Of a stretch of 64,000 nucleotides of DNA, positions 16,898-26,459 are shown piece after piece. Source of the stretch: Halonotius aquaticus (lineage in GTDB: Archaea > Halobacteriota > Halobacteria > Halobacteriales > Haloferacaceae); assembly GCF_003605575.1 (NCBI RefSeq), contig NZ_QKNY01000006.1:1-64000 (forward strand), read 5' to 3'. The notes beneath the pieces are model-generated. The model was not told where the DNA came from and did no database searches. It saw only the letters and a program-made list of their open reading frames with translations. Each line of letters opens with the position of its first letter. The stretch's first letter is position 1. The position numbers and the translations under genes are program-made.

Positions 16898-18016
16898 TCA
16901 CTCGGTGGTCGTCGACTCCCCGCCGGTCGCCGCCGCCAAATCGGCTGCGGCCGCTTCGGCGACCGCCTCGGGGCTGATCGGCGCGTCGTTCCAGGCTGGC
17001 AGGCGGCTATCCTCACCCGGTTCCCGCAGGGCGTCGGCGTAGGTGTCGATCTGTTCGCGCTCGTCGTCGCGGTCGTAGGCCAGATCGTTGTAGGCGGCGT
17101 CGACGGCGTACTGTCGGCGCAGCGATTCGGCAGCCGTCCGGTAGCGGTCGGGGAGCGTCGCGTAATCGATGTCGACACCGTGCTCGGTGACGACCCGGAA
17201 CAGTGCCTCGCCGACGGCCGCGCTCATCTCCGAGAGCCCGGTTGGCCCGCCGACTGCGCGGTGGTCGTGTTCGTACGCGCCGAGGTCGACCTGCGCGCTG
17301 CCGTCGACGCCAGCGTGGGCGAACGCTTCCCCGAGCGTGCCGACCTCAAGGCCCCACGATCGCTGCACGCGCATATCGGCGATGAGATCGCCCGTCGCGG
17401 CAAACTCGCCGGCCAGGGCGTACCGGAACGCATCGAGATACTGCAAGATCTCGGCGTCGGCGGCCCCGTCGGCTAACGCCCGGACGAGCGGTGCGTAAAA
17501 CAGCCGGAACAGGCGGCCGTAGAGCTGTCCGTTCTCAACCCGGGCGTAGTAGCCTTTCGAGAACTGATGGCCGTGTTCCAGCGGGAACAACAGCCGCGGG
17601 ACGTAGGAGCGGTGGTAGGTTTTCGTGTCGGCATCATGGCAGACGACGTAGTCGGCATCGAGCACCTGTCCGAGCGCGAGCCACACATCCCGGCCCTTGC
17701 CCGCTGAGCCGTTGAGCCCGTTGTCAGCCAGCAGGTCGGCGAGCGTCGGGCCGTTACACCACAGCACCTCCAGTGGGAGGTCGAAGTCGGCGAGCCAGTC
17801 CCGAAACGGGCCGACCTTCTTCGCCGGCGCGCGCAGCGGGACGACGACGCGTTTGGGTGCGACGGCTTCCAGTTCGGACAGGACACCCTCGGCGGCGAGG
17901 CCGGCGTACTCCCGTTCGGTCATCGGGACGACGACCGCGGCGCGATCAGTCGGTGCTGCCGGCGTGGTCTCTCGGAGATGGTGGAGCGTCGTAATCCGTT
18001 CTTGGACGTACTCCAT
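16898..18016 (-). CDS. Glucosyl-3-phosphoglycerate synthase-like glycosyltransferase
   Basis: 372-aa GT-A-fold glycosyltransferase of the GT81/GpgS type, which transfers glucose from an NDP donor to 3-phosphoglycerate to make the compatible-solute precursor glucosyl-3-phosphoglycerate. Seen: donor-binding VVVPMTEREY near 29-38, GKGRD at 106-110, the metal-binding D128-A-D130 in CHDADT, and a long helical C-terminal half. The phosphatase GpgP is not in the window, so either it is elsewhere or the product has another use. Substrate is inferred from family. Cytosolic. Confidence 0.8.
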   Translation of the reverse strand: MEYVQERITTLHHLRETTPAAPTDRAAVVVPMTEREYAGLAAEGVLSELEAVAPKRVVVPLRAPAKKVGPFRDWLADFDLPLEVLWCNGPTLADLLADNGLNGSAGKGRDVWLALGQVLDADYVVCHDADTKTYHRSYVPRLLFPLEHGHQFSKGYYARVENGQLYGRLFRLFYAPLVRALADGAADAEILQYLDAFRYALAGEFAATGDLIADMRVQRSWGLEVGTLGEAFAHAGVDGSAQVDLGAYEHDHRAVGGPTGLSEMSAAVGEALFRVVTEHGVDIDYATLPDRYRTAAESLRRQYAVDAAYNDLAYDRDDEREQIDTYADALREPGEDSRLPAWNDAPISPEAVAEAAAADLAAATGGESTTTE

Positions 18017-18096
18017 TTACGATCTGTTGTGGCTGTGCGGACATAGACCCCGCGGTCGGTGTCGCGTCGGCAGCGCGCTCTCACCGCGGTGTCAGC

Positions 18097-18381
18097 CTAC
18101 CACCGAACCTCGAAGCCAGCGATCCCCTCGGGTGATTCCATCGTGGCATCGACATCGTTGACCTCGGCGGCACGGCTGCCGGTTTCACACCACTCACACA
18201 TCGCCTCGACGCGTTCTTCGTCGCCCTCGAAGACGGCTTCGACGCGGCCGTCATCGAGATTTTTGACCCAGCCGTCGACGCCACGCTCGCGGGCGGCATC
18301 GCGGGTGCTAGCGCGGTAGTAGACGCCTTGGACGCGACCACTGACGAACACGTGGGCTCGGACACGGTCGGAGTCGGACAT
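18097..18381 (-). CDS. acyP: Acylphosphatase
   Basis: 94-aa acylphosphatase, which hydrolyses acyl phosphates such as 1,3-bisphosphoglycerate or carbamoyl phosphate. The signature GRVQGVYYRAST contains catalytic Arg23, and Asn41 in GWVKNLDDGRVE is the second catalytic residue. Normal length for the family. Stands alone between the glycosyltransferase and the metalloprotease on the same strand. Confidence 0.95.
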   Translation of the reverse strand: MSDSDRVRAHVFVSGRVQGVYYRASTRDAARERGVDGWVKNLDDGRVEAVFEGDEERVEAMCEWCETGSRAAEVNDVDATMESPEGIAGFEVRW

Positions 18382-18451
18382 ATCGCTTGCTTTTGCTGCG
18401 ACGCTGATAAACGCTCAGTTCGTGGTCGAACCAACGACTGACGCCTCCTGG

Positions 18452-19399
18452 TCAGGGGTCGACACGATCGAGCCACTGGATCGGCTCAGCCAACTCGGTA
18501 TCAGTCGGGAGATTTTCTGGTCGCTCCCAGACAACGCTGGCGGCTTCCAGCCCGCGGGCATCGGCAACGGTCTCGAAAAAGCGCGCGCCACGTTCGTACT
18601 GATCGCGTTTGAGGCCCAGCCCGAGCAGTCGGCTCATCAGCCGCTTTAGCGGCCCGCCGGAGCCACGCCGAGCGTCGAGTTTGGCCCGCAGATCGGCGTA
18701 CTCCTCGTCGAAGGCGCGATCCATCAGCAACTCGGCGTAGCCTTCGACGGCGGTCATCGCGGTGGTCAACTCCTCGAAGGTTGCCTGATCGAGGTCGCCC
18801 GCCGAGATGGCCGTGACACTGTCCTGCATCCGCGTTTCGAGGTACTCCGGCAGCCACGGCGCGACGCCGAACTCCGCGGCGTGGGCGACCTCGTGGAACG
18901 CGATCCACCGACGGAAGCGAGGATACGCCACATTGAGGTCGTCGGCGACCCGGCGGATGTTCGGGCGGACGAAGTACAGCGCGTGGCCGCCGTCGGCGAG
19001 CAACAGCGGGTCGTACTGCCCGAGAACGTTTCGGCCCAGAAAGCCCATTGTGACCGCCATCGTCCCGGTGTTGATCGTCCGTGAGACCCCCGGCAGCACC
19101 GTCGTCGACGGCTCCAGGGGGTCGACGACCCGCCGGAAGGTTTCGATGTTGGCGTCGATCCAGTGGTGGCGGTGTTGGATTTCGATCGTTTCCGGGAGGT
19201 CAAAGTCGACGCCGCCGGCCGCACGGAGGCGGTCGCGGGCGTCCCGCACGTCGGCTCGAAAGCCGGCCTGCTCCTCGGATGAGAGCGTGAGATCGCCGGC
19301 CGGCGTCGATGCCTTGGCCGCCTCGGCGACGCTTCCCCAGTCGATGATGCCGCCGCCGTCGGCGTCTGCGACCGCTTGGGCGCTACGAAAGAGATTCAT
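18452..19399 (-). CDS. Zinc-dependent metalloprotease-like protein (DUF2342)
   Basis: 315-aa protein of the DUF2342 / F420-biosynthesis-associated family. The zinc motif H169-E170-x2-H173 (FHEVAHAAEFG) is present, flanked by the conserved ARF/GFLGRNVLGQYDP and LYFVRPNIRR blocks. Called a hydrolase from fold; no activity or substrate is established. The start is set at the ATG at 19399 (MNLFRSAQAV): an upstream frame to 19504 would run into the divergent M42 peptidase start region and lacks family similarity. The two genes are divergent with about 100 bp between starts. Confidence 0.85.
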   Translation of the reverse strand: MNLFRSAQAVADADGGGIIDWGSVAEAAKASTPAGDLTLSSEEQAGFRADVRDARDRLRAAGGVDFDLPETIEIQHRHHWIDANIETFRRVVDPLEPSTTVLPGVSRTINTGTMAVTMGFLGRNVLGQYDPLLLADGGHALYFVRPNIRRVADDLNVAYPRFRRWIAFHEVAHAAEFGVAPWLPEYLETRMQDSVTAISAGDLDQATFEELTTAMTAVEGYAELLMDRAFDEEYADLRAKLDARRGSGGPLKRLMSRLLGLGLKRDQYERGARFFETVADARGLEAASVVWERPENLPTDTELAEPIQWLDRVDP

Positions 19400-19502
19400 A
19401 TCTTTGGTGGGGTGGCGGCGAGTAAAGTCCTTGTGCGTCCACCAACCGCCGCGTGGGTGCCTAACCGTGACGTTGATACGCCTGCTGCCGCTGCAAAATA
19501 GC

Positions 19503-20567
19503 ATGCAGGAGTCCCAACGAGCGTTTCTTGAATCGCTGTTGACGACGGCCAGCCCCTCGGGGTTCGAAACCGACGGCCAACGCGTCTGGGTTGATTATGT
19601 CGAGGAGTTCGCCGACGAGGTCACGACCGACGACTACGGGAACGCGGTCGCCGTCCACGAGGGATCGGGCGAGGGCCCCGAGATCGCCTTCAGCGGCCAC
19701 GCCGACGAGATCGGCTTCATCGTCCGCGACATCGACGACAACGGGTTCATCCGGATGAGTCGGATCGGCGGCTCCGATCGAACTGTCTCGCAGGGCCAAC
19801 ACGTCACGATCCACACCGGCGAGGGCCCGGTACAGGGCGTTGTCGGCCAGACAGCGATTCACCTCCGGGACACCGGGGGTGAGGAGTATCCGGATATCGC
19901 CGAGCAGTTCATCGATATCGGCGCGACCGACGGCGACGAGGCCGAGGAACTGGTCGAGGTTGGCGATCCGATCACGTTCTCCAGTGAGCTGTATGAACTC
20001 CAGGGCAGCCGACTCACGGCCCGAGGGATGGACAACCGGATCGGCACCTGGAGCGCGGCCGAAGGGCTGCGCCGGGCGGTGGAGGCCGATGTCGACGCGA
20101 CGATCTATGCGGTCAGCACCGTCCAAGAGGAGGTCGGCATCAAAGGGGCCCAGATGGTCGGCTTCGATCTCGATCCTGACGCCGCCATCGCTGTCGACGT
20201 AACGCATGCCACCGACAACCCAGATGTGCCGGGCGACAAGCAGGGCCCCGTCGAGTTGGGCGAGGGGCCGGTCGTCTCCCGTGGCAGCGCGAATCATCCG
20301 CGCGTCGTCGACCTCGCTCGCTCGGCCGCCGAAGCCGACGATATTGAGATCCAGCTCCAAGCTACCGGCACCCGCACCGGCACCGACGCCGACGGCTTCT
20401 ACACGAGTCGCGGCGGCATCCCTTCGCTCAACATCGGGCTGCCGAACCGGTATATGCACACCCCGGTTGAGGTGATCGACACCGAGGATCTCGATGCGGT
20501 CGCCGCGCTCCTCGGAGCGATCGCGGCTCAGGCCGGGGAGATCGATTCCTTTGCGGTCGATATCTAA
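19503..20567 (+). CDS. M42 family metallopeptidase (aminopeptidase/endoglucanase-type)
   Basis: 354-aa cytosolic di-zinc aminopeptidase of the M42 (TET, FrvX, CelM) family. Metal ligands visible: H66 and D68 in FSGHADEIG, D177 in MDNRIG, E209-E210 in VQEEVGIKGAQ (E209 catalytic base), D232 in VDVTHATD and the late His in RYMHTPVE. Members form dodecameric tetrahedra that trim peptides after the proteasome. The frame is open far upstream, antisense to the metalloprotease, but homology starts at the ATG at 19503. Converges on methylmalonyl-CoA epimerase. Confidence 0.95.
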   Translation: MQESQRAFLESLLTTASPSGFETDGQRVWVDYVEEFADEVTTDDYGNAVAVHEGSGEGPEIAFSGHADEIGFIVRDIDDNGFIRMSRIGGSDRTVSQGQHVTIHTGEGPVQGVVGQTAIHLRDTGGEEYPDIAEQFIDIGATDGDEAEELVEVGDPITFSSELYELQGSRLTARGMDNRIGTWSAAEGLRRAVEADVDATIYAVSTVQEEVGIKGAQMVGFDLDPDAAIAVDVTHATDNPDVPGDKQGPVELGEGPVVSRGSANHPRVVDLARSAAEADDIEIQLQATGTRTGTDADGFYTSRGGIPSLNIGLPNRYMHTPVEVIDTEDLDAVAALLGAIAAQAGEIDSFAVDI

Positions 20568-20573
20568 GGCCGG

Positions 20574-20957
20574 TCAGTCGGCGACAAACTCGATCAACAC
20601 GCCGCCCGTCGATGAGGGGTGGAGAAACGCGACCTCATGGCCCCACGCGCCGGGGCGTGGTTCCTCGTCGATGCGATCGATACCCTGCTCGGCAGCCCGC
20701 GTCAGGGCGGCCTCGATATCGGCGGTGCTGAGTGCGAGGTGGTGGATCCCAGAGCCGTGGCTGTCGAGATAGCGGGCGATCGGCCCGTCCTCGCGTGGTT
20801 CTAAGAGTTCAAAATACCCCGAGCCGAGGTCAAGAAAGCTGACCGCCATCCCGTCGAATCGCTCCTCGTGGACGATCGACGCGTCGAACAGCGCGGCGTA
20901 GCGATCGGCGAGGGTGTCGGCATCGTCGGTGGCGATCCCGGCGTGATGAAAGTCCAT
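20574..20957 (-). CDS. mce: Methylmalonyl-CoA epimerase
   Basis: 127-aa glyoxalase-fold enzyme that interconverts (S)- and (R)-methylmalonyl-CoA. It has two vicinal-oxygen-chelate repeats with the metal ligands H5, H72, E123 and the catalytic-site E50 (GYFELLEP). IHHLAL and GVLIEFV are the usual family landmarks. It lies 1.4 kb from the mutase large subunit gene on the same strand, separated by a sensor kinase. Together they feed propionyl-CoA or the methylaspartate-type flux into succinyl-CoA. Confidence 0.95.
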   Translation of the reverse strand: MDFHHAGIATDDADTLADRYAALFDASIVHEERFDGMAVSFLDLGSGYFELLEPREDGPIARYLDSHGSGIHHLALSTADIEAALTRAAEQGIDRIDEEPRPGAWGHEVAFLHPSSTGGVLIEFVAD

Positions 20958-21032
20958 GCCGAGTGTTGCGGTGAGAGCTGCATAAAGTCGGGCGGTCGAT
21001 GGCGGTGCCAGCGGGGCCGTCGATCCAGCGCG

Positions 21033-22127
21033 TTACGCGCTGATCAGCGCGCGATCGAAGGCGATCCGGACGGTCGTCCCGCCGCTTTCGGGTGTTTCGA
21101 TCGTTAACTCGGCGCCGTAGCGATCCGTGATCCACCGCACCAACCAGAGGCCGAGCCCGCTGCCGTGGTGGAGTGGGGTGATCTCCTGGTTGCCGGTCAC
21201 GACCTCTCGTTCCGTCGCCGGAATCCCCGGCCCGTTGTCGGCGATGATCAACTCGGCGGTGGCGTCGTCGACAACGCGGGCGGTTACTGTCACCGTTGGT
21301 GTCGCGGCTGTATTGTGCCGAATCGCGTTGTCAACGAGGCTTTCGACGAGCACCCGGAGGCTGGCGTCGGCGGCAACGAGCAGGGCTGTCGGGCAGTCGG
21401 TCGTGATCGCAGCGGCCGGGAACTCCTCGCTGCAGGCTGTGACGACCCGATCGATGATGGCTGTGATATCGGTTGGCTCCAGCGTTGGCGACTCTCCGAG
21501 CACCCGCTGGACGGTTTTGGCCTCCTCGCTGAGTCGGGCCAGCCCGCTTGCGGTGTCGCTGATTGCGTCGGCGGCCGCCTGTATCTCCTCGTCGTCGGTC
21601 AGGTCGCTGATCTTCTCTGCTTGCCCGGCGATCACGTTCACGTCGTTGCGGAGATTGTGTCTGAGGACGCGCTGGAGGACATCGAGGTGGCGTTCCCGAC
21701 GGAGTTCCGCGGTCACGTCGGTGTAGATCGCAAACCCGTGGCCCTTCCGGATCGGGACGCTCCGATAGACAAACTGCCGGCGACCGTCAGCGGTCACCCG
21801 TTCGACGACCGCGGCGTTTGACTCGCCGGCGGCGGTCTGCTGATCGAACTGTTTGGCCTCCTCGCGGCGATCGCTCGGGACGATGAGGTCGTTGAGCGAG
21901 ACGCCGCTTAATGACTCGGTACCGTGGCCGAAGGTGTCGGCAAACGTCGCGTTGGCCTGGACGATGACCGGATCGCCGTCGACCAGTTCGAACTCCACGA
22001 CAGCCTCGTTGAGTTCGTTGAATAGTCGCTTGAAGCGATTCATGCCGTCGGTGCGTGGATAGGCGGTCACTGTGTTCCTCCTCTCATTGTCATCATCTTG
22101 GCAACCATGTCGGCTGGTTGAGTTCAC
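21033..22127 (-). CDS. PAS-domain sensor histidine kinase
   Basis: 364 aa. A PAS domain (about 30-130, with FADTFGHGTESL and the GHGFAIYTDVT end) precedes a histidine-kinase core with the H-box in VLRHNLRND (typical of haloarchaeal HPK), an N-box VDNAIRHNT, DNGPGIP and GSGLGLWLV. No transmembrane segment, so a cytosolic redox or light-type sensor is likely. Start: GTG at 22127 is chosen because a TATA-like element sits exactly 26 nt upstream, giving a leaderless start; an ATG at 22043 (MNRFKRLF) is a reasonable alternative. No response regulator adjacent. Confidence 0.9.
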   Translation of the reverse strand: MNSTSRHGCQDDDNERRNTVTAYPRTDGMNRFKRLFNELNEAVVEFELVDGDPVIVQANATFADTFGHGTESLSGVSLNDLIVPSDRREEAKQFDQQTAAGESNAAVVERVTADGRRQFVYRSVPIRKGHGFAIYTDVTAELRRERHLDVLQRVLRHNLRNDVNVIAGQAEKISDLTDDEEIQAAADAISDTASGLARLSEEAKTVQRVLGESPTLEPTDITAIIDRVVTACSEEFPAAAITTDCPTALLVAADASLRVLVESLVDNAIRHNTAATPTVTVTARVVDDATAELIIADNGPGIPATEREVVTGNQEITPLHHGSGLGLWLVRWITDRYGAELTIETPESGGTTVRIAFDRALISA

Positions 22128-22148
22128 CAGCGTATTGCGACCAATGGC

Positions 22149-22157
22149 TAATAAAAC
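22149..22157 (-). promoter_or_regulatory. TATA element before the PAS kinase
   Basis: On the minus strand the sequence gttttatta forms a TATA element centred about 26 nt upstream of the GTG at 22127. Such spacing is the norm for leaderless haloarchaeal transcripts and supports that start. It lies in an AT-rich stretch (22128-22313) between the kinase and the mutase gene that holds no other recognisable feature. Confidence 0.55.
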
Positions 22158-22313
22158 ACGACTAATAGTTGAATAAGCGATACAAATGTCTTTCTTTTCG
22201 GAAAAATAGTATTCGTTACTGTACAGAAATTCGTATACCGTAATCGTCGTTTGTGTTTGTGGAGTTGGTGGCTGACGCGGCTGGCCACCCGGTGTCGAAA
22301 CCGATCGGTGTCA

Positions 22314-23990
22314 TCAGACGCCGGGTTGGTATTCGCCAAACTCCTCGCGGAACACGTCACAGATCTCTTGGACGGTCGCGTAGGCTTTCACCGCCTCGAT
22401 CACCGGCGGCAACACGTTGTCGTCGCCGGCTGCCGCCGCGGCCACCGCATCGAGTGCCTCGTCGACAGCGTCGTCGTCGCGCTCGGCCTTCACCTCCTCT
22501 AGCTGCTCGATCTGTCGTTGTTCGTCTTCCTCGTCGACGGATTCGAGATCCATCTCGGGGTCATCATCGACCTCGAACTCGTTGACGCCGACGATGATCC
22601 GCTCGCCCGCCTCGATCTCCTGTTGACGCTCGAAGGCGACATCCTGGATCTCCTGTTGGATGTAGCCCGCATCCACCGCCCGCAACATCCCGCCGCGGTC
22701 GTCGATGTCGTCGATGATCTCGCGGGCCTCGGCTTCGACCTCATCGGTCAGCGATTCGACGTAGTAGCTGCCGGCCAGCGGGTCGATCGTGTCGGCGACG
22801 CCGGATTCGTGGGCGAGGATCTGCTGGGTACGGAGCGCGGTTCGCACCGACTGCTCGGTCGGCAGCGAGAGGGCCTCATCCTTCCCATTCGTATGCAGGC
22901 TCTGTGTCCCACCCAGCACCGCCGCGAGCGCCTGATAGCCGACACGAACGACGTTGTTCTCGATCTGTTGGGCTGTCAGCGTCGAGCCGCCGGTCTGGGT
23001 GTGGAATTTTAGCTGTTTGGATTTTGGATTCTCAGCCCCAAATCGCTCGTCCATGATCCGCGCCCACAGCCGGCGGGCCGCCCGGAACTTGGCGACCTCC
23101 TCGAAGATGTTGTTGTGAGCGTTGAAAAAGAAAGAGAGCTGCGGCGCGAACTCGTCGACGTCCTGGCCGGCGTCGATGGCGGCCTCGACGTACTCGATCC
23201 CGTTGGCGAGCGTGAAGGCGATTTCTTGGGCCGCAGTCGACCCCGCCTCCCGAATGTGATAGCCTGAAATCGAGATCGTGTTGAAATTTGGCACCGCCTC
23301 GGCCGCGAATTCGAAGGTATCTGTGATCAACCGCATCGACGGCTCCGGCGGGTAGATGAAGAGGTTGCGAGCGATATACTCCTTCATGATGTCGTTTTGA
23401 ATCGTCCCGCGCAACTCCGAGCGGTCAACGCCCTGCTTGTCGCCGACGGCGATATACATCGCCAGCAGCACGACTGCGGGGGCGTTGATTGTCATGCTCG
23501 TCGAGACCTCGTCGAGCGGAATCCCATCAAAAACGGTCTCGAAATCCGCGAGCGTGTCGATGGCGACGCCGGCCTTGCCGACCTCGCCGGCGGCCATCGC
23601 CGCGTCGGAATCGTAGCCCATCTGCGTCGGGAGATCGAACGCCATCGAGAGCCCCGAGGAGCCTTGGTCGATCAGGTAGTTGAACCGCTCGTTGGTTTCG
23701 CTTGCGGTGCCCATCCCCGCGTACTGCCGCATCGTCCACAGCCGCCCGCGGTGCATCGTGGAGTAGACGCCGCGCGTGTATGGTTCCTCGCCCGGAAAGC
23801 CGATATCGTCCTCGTAGTCGAGGTCAGCAATGTCGTCGGGTGTATAGAGCCGCTTGACCGCCTGGCCACCGGTGTCGGTGGTGAACGTCTCCTCGCGCTC
23901 GCCGAACCGATCCAGCGTCGGGCCGGCCGTCTCGGCCTCCCAGTCGGCTTTCGCCTCGCGGATCGCTTCGAGATCGTCCTCATCAAACAT
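22314..23990 (-). CDS. mcmA1: Methylmalonyl-CoA mutase, large (catalytic) subunit
   Basis: 558-aa catalytic subunit of split archaeal methylmalonyl-CoA mutase, the enzyme that rearranges (R)-methylmalonyl-CoA to succinyl-CoA. The TIM-barrel is complete: [22 protein letters not shown] is the substrate-binding start, followed by [36 protein letters not shown] and [15 protein letters not shown]. The cobalamin-binding domain (DxHxxG) is absent, as expected for the separate small subunit, which is not in the window. The start is the ATG at 23990 ([10 protein letters not shown]); upstream sequence is unrelated. An acidic insertion is at about 475-505. Confidence 0.95.
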   Translation of the reverse strand: MFDEDDLEAIREAKADWEAETAGPTLDRFGEREETFTTDTGGQAVKRLYTPDDIADLDYEDDIGFPGEEPYTRGVYSTMHRGRLWTMRQYAGMGTASETNERFNYLIDQGSSGLSMAFDLPTQMGYDSDAAMAAGEVGKAGVAIDTLADFETVFDGIPLDEVSTSMTINAPAVVLLAMYIAVGDKQGVDRSELRGTIQNDIMKEYIARNLFIYPPEPSMRLITDTFEFAAEAVPNFNTISISGYHIREAGSTAAQEIAFTLANGIEYVEAAIDAGQDVDEFAPQLSFFFNAHNNIFEEVAKFRAARRLWARIMDERFGAENPKSKQLKFHTQTGGSTLTAQQIENNVVRVGYQALAAVLGGTQSLHTNGKDEALSLPTEQSVRTALRTQQILAHESGVADTIDPLAGSYYVESLTDEVEAEAREIIDDIDDRGGMLRAVDAGYIQQEIQDVAFERQQEIEAGERIIVGVNEFEVDDDPEMDLESVDEEDEQRQIEQLEEVKAERDDDAVDEALDAVAAAAAGDDNVLPPVIEAVKAYATVQEICDVFREEFGEYQPGV

Positions 23991-24115
23991 GCCTCGACAG
24001 AGACGGCGACCCCTGTTAAAATCCGTTGGCGACGCGATGAGATCCCAGTGGCACGCATGCCCTCCTGGCAGCCCGCTTCGCCATGCTTTTGCTGCCGCCA
24101 CCAGAAGGGCGAGGC

Positions 24116-24526
24116 ATGTTTGGAGGCGGCGGTATGAATCCGCGGAAGATGCAACAGATGATGGAACAGATGGGGATCGACGTGACCGAGATCGACGCTG
24201 AGTCGGTCACGATCACGACGAACGACGGCGAACAACTCGTCTTTGAGGCCCCGGAGATCACCCGAATGGACGCCCAGGGAACCCAAACCTACCAGATCGT
24301 CGGCGAACCCGACCGACAGGAAGCCTCGGGTGCGGCCGGTGCCGTCGAAAGCGGTAACGCCGGCAGCGACGCCGGCGACGATAGTGGTGGCGAGGCTGAC
24401 GACGAGATCCCCGAATCCGATATCAAGCTCGTCGCCTCTCAGACCGGCGTCTCGCCCAGCGAGGCCCGAGAGGCACTTGAAGCCGAGGACGGCGAACCTG
24501 CCGCAGCGATCAGCCGCCTGGAGTGA
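24116..24526 (+). CDS. nac: Nascent polypeptide-associated complex protein
   Basis: 136-aa archaeal NAC alpha-like homodimer subunit, which binds ribosomes and emerging nascent chains. The Gly/Met-rich N-terminus ([20 protein letters not shown]) leads into the NAC domain (about 20-66), then an acidic low-complexity linker, then a C-terminal UBA domain (about 101-136, [19 protein letters not shown]). The ATG at 24116 begins at the canonical start. Its TGA overlaps the GTG of trmI by three bases, indicating an operon. Confidence 0.95.
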   Translation: MFGGGGMNPRKMQQMMEQMGIDVTEIDAESVTITTNDGEQLVFEAPEITRMDAQGTQTYQIVGEPDRQEASGAAGAVESGNAGSDAGDDSGGEADDEIPESDIKLVASQTGVSPSEAREALEAEDGEPAAAISRLE

Positions 24527-25248
24527 TCCTCCTCGTTCACGGCGACCGAGAGTATCTCCGGGAACCGGGCGACGAACTCCACACCGACCTCGGCGTCGTC
24601 GAGATCCCCGAAGACGTGGAATCTGGTGACACGCTGGAGACGCATCTCGGTGAGGCGTTCCGCGCCCGCGAACTCCGCGGCCCCGACCTGTTCAACCATC
24701 TCGAACGCACCGGCGCGCCGATGATGCCGCGAGATATCGGCCTCGTGATCGGCCATACGGGCGCGTCAGCCGGCGACCGCGTGCTCGACGCCGGCACCGG
24801 AACTGGTATTCTCGCTGCGTATCTCGGCCGGCTCGGAGCCGAGGTGACGACCTACGAGCAGGACGCCGAGTTCGCCGAGGTTGCCCGCGACAACATGGCT
24901 GTCGCTGGCGTCGACGACACCGTTGAGGTACGCACTGGCGACATCACCGAGGAAATCGATGTGCTTGCCGACGGCGAGCCGTTCGACCTCCTGACGCTCG
25001 ATACCGAGGATGCTCCCGAAGTCGTTGCCGACGCGGCTGATCTGCTCGCCTACGGCGGCTATCTTGCCGTCTACTCACCGTTCGTCGAGAACTCACGGGC
25101 GAGCGTCGAGGCTGCCGAGGCGGCTGGACTGGCTGATATCGAGACCGTCGAGACGATCCAGCGGGAACTCACCGTCGACGACCGGGGGACGCGGCCCTCG
25201 ACGGCCGGCGTCGGCCACACGGGCTATCTGACATTCGCCCGGCGGTGA
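24523..25248 (+). CDS. trmI: tRNA (adenine-N1)-methyltransferase TrmI
   Basis: 241-aa class I SAM-dependent methyltransferase that makes m1A at position 57/58 of the tRNA T-loop. It has the small N-terminal beta domain, LGEAFRARELRGPDLF, and the SAM-binding VLDAGTGTG at 88-96; TYEQDAEFAEVARDN follows as the acidic-loop motif. Family known to be a tetramer. The GTG start overlaps nac, a gene pair commonly linked in haloarchaea. Followed within 50 bp by two small hypothetical genes. Confidence 0.92.
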   Translation: MILLVHGDREYLREPGDELHTDLGVVEIPEDVESGDTLETHLGEAFRARELRGPDLFNHLERTGAPMMPRDIGLVIGHTGASAGDRVLDAGTGTGILAAYLGRLGAEVTTYEQDAEFAEVARDNMAVAGVDDTVEVRTGDITEEIDVLADGEPFDLLTLDTEDAPEVVADAADLLAYGGYLAVYSPFVENSRASVEAAEAAGLADIETVETIQRELTVDDRGTRPSTAGVGHTGYLTFARR

Positions 25249-25292
25249 TCGCCGGAAGCACTATGCCGTTGCCGACCGTGTATAGGGATACA

Positions 25293-25508
25293 ATGGCATC
25301 CGATGATACCGAGATCGACGAGACGCGAACGTGGCCGGAACTGGCGATCGGACTCTACGAGCGACTGACGGGCCGCGGCGCCGAGATCGCCTACGAGTTC
25401 GAGGACATGCAGGTCGATGTGCCCGATCGGGTTGGCGACGATGCAAACCACGCTCGCTGGCGGCTTGATGGGACGCTGACGATCCGAACAAGCGAAAACG
25501 ACGAGTAA
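25293..25508 (+). CDS. Small haloarchaeal hypothetical protein (71 aa)
   Basis: 71-aa acidic protein with a helical first half (ELAIGLYERLTGRGAEI) and a beta-rich second half ending in HARWRLDGTLTIRT. Not recognised; the alternating VDVPDRV and WRLDGTLTI strands suggest a small beta-sheet protein. In-frame upstream ATGs at 25263 and an ATC at 25245 exist, but the start at 25293 (MASDDTEIDE) is favoured because the earlier residues look untranslated. It follows trmI by 44 bp and is probably in the same operon. Confidence 0.65.
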   Translation: MASDDTEIDETRTWPELAIGLYERLTGRGAEIAYEFEDMQVDVPDRVGDDANHARWRLDGTLTIRTSENDE

Positions 25509-25513
25509 CGAGT

Positions 25514-25930
25514 GTGACCGACGCCGAGTCAGGATCGGCCCCCGAGCAACTCGTCGTGGGGGTGGATCTGACCCTCCAGTCCGACCGCGCGGACGTGTCG
25601 ATCACGACCGCCGACGGCATGCTTGTCGTCGATGTCGACAGCCTCGGCGGGCTGTTCGCCCTATACGACCTCCAGCAAAACGTCACCGCAACAGCCGGCC
25701 ACTGGCTTCCCGAGACGGACGAACTCCCGGACGAGACACCCCTGGTGTTCAACTCACCGGCCGTCATCCGGGTTCGTGAACGGGTGGTTGCTACCTACGT
25801 TCCGGATGGCACCGGCGGCCTGCTGGCTCGTGTGTCGTCGCTGTCGATGATACGGCTTTCTCCGCGGGGATTGGTCGGCGCGGTTGCCGCCGAAGCGGCC
25901 GCCCGCCTTCGCGGCTGGCTCGGCACGTAA
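25514..25930 (+). CDS. Haloarchaeal hypothetical protein
   Basis: 138 aa, GTG start at 25514, five bases after the preceding stop, so likely cotranscribed with nac-trmI. Beta-rich N-terminal half (VVGVDLTLQSDRADVSITT) and a C-terminal helix rich in Ala (GLVGAVAAEAAARLRGWLGT) that could associate with a membrane or form an amphipathic helix. Not assigned to a known family. No catalytic motif visible. Confidence 0.6.
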   Translation: MTDAESGSAPEQLVVGVDLTLQSDRADVSITTADGMLVVDVDSLGGLFALYDLQQNVTATAGHWLPETDELPDETPLVFNSPAVIRVRERVVATYVPDGTGGLLARVSSLSMIRLSPRGLVGAVAAEAAARLRGWLGT

Positions 25931-26050
25931 CCGACACCCTTCGCGGCATCGCGCCTTTTATACAGAATGCGTCATTGCTAATCATATGTGTTGTAGTATT
26001 GTGGCAATAGCCCAAAACAGTTTTACGTCGATAGCTCCTATCCTGTGGTG

Positions 26051-26395
26051 ATGAGTTCACAATCCGATGCTGCGCCAGCCGAACCGATTCACCTGACCGA
26101 CGCCGACGAGTACGCCGATATCGTCTCGCGGTATGATACCGTTCTCGTCGATTTCTACGCTGACTGGTGTGGCCCCTGTCAGATGATGGAGCCGACGATC
26201 GAGGCCCTCGCCGAGGACACCGCGGCGGCGGTACTCAAGGTCGATGTCGACCAGTTCCAAGCGTTGGCGAGCCAACACGGCGTCCAGGGCATCCCGACGC
26301 TGTTGGTCTATGCTGACGGCGAGCAGGCCGAGCGCATGGTCGGTGCCCAAACCGGCGACGCGCTCGAAAATACCATCACTGGCTACACGGTCTAA
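26051..26395 (+). CDS. trxA: Thioredoxin
   Basis: 114-aa thioredoxin with the active site W39-C40-G-P-C43, the buried-Asp strand VLVDFYADW and the cis-Pro loop GIPTLLVYADG. Reduces protein disulfides, including MsrA/MsrB, which are encoded elsewhere in the window. Three possible starts (GTG 26045, GTG 26048, ATG 26051); the ATG is chosen and lies about 29 nt after a TATA-like gttttac (26019-26025), consistent with a leaderless message. Confidence 0.94.
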   Translation: MSSQSDAAPAEPIHLTDADEYADIVSRYDTVLVDFYADWCGPCQMMEPTIEALAEDTAAAVLKVDVDQFQALASQHGVQGIPTLLVYADGEQAERMVGAQTGDALENTITGYTV

Positions 26396-26459
26396 CCACC
26401 GTGGGGGTGAGCTGTCTCGGCCGCGACGATTTTCCGTCCGCTCCCCGGAGTGGTAAGCA

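Noticed and set aside
18807-19502. Upstream extension of the M42 peptidase
   Set aside because: It is antisense to the metalloprotease gene and adds no conserved sequence; homology begins at 19503.
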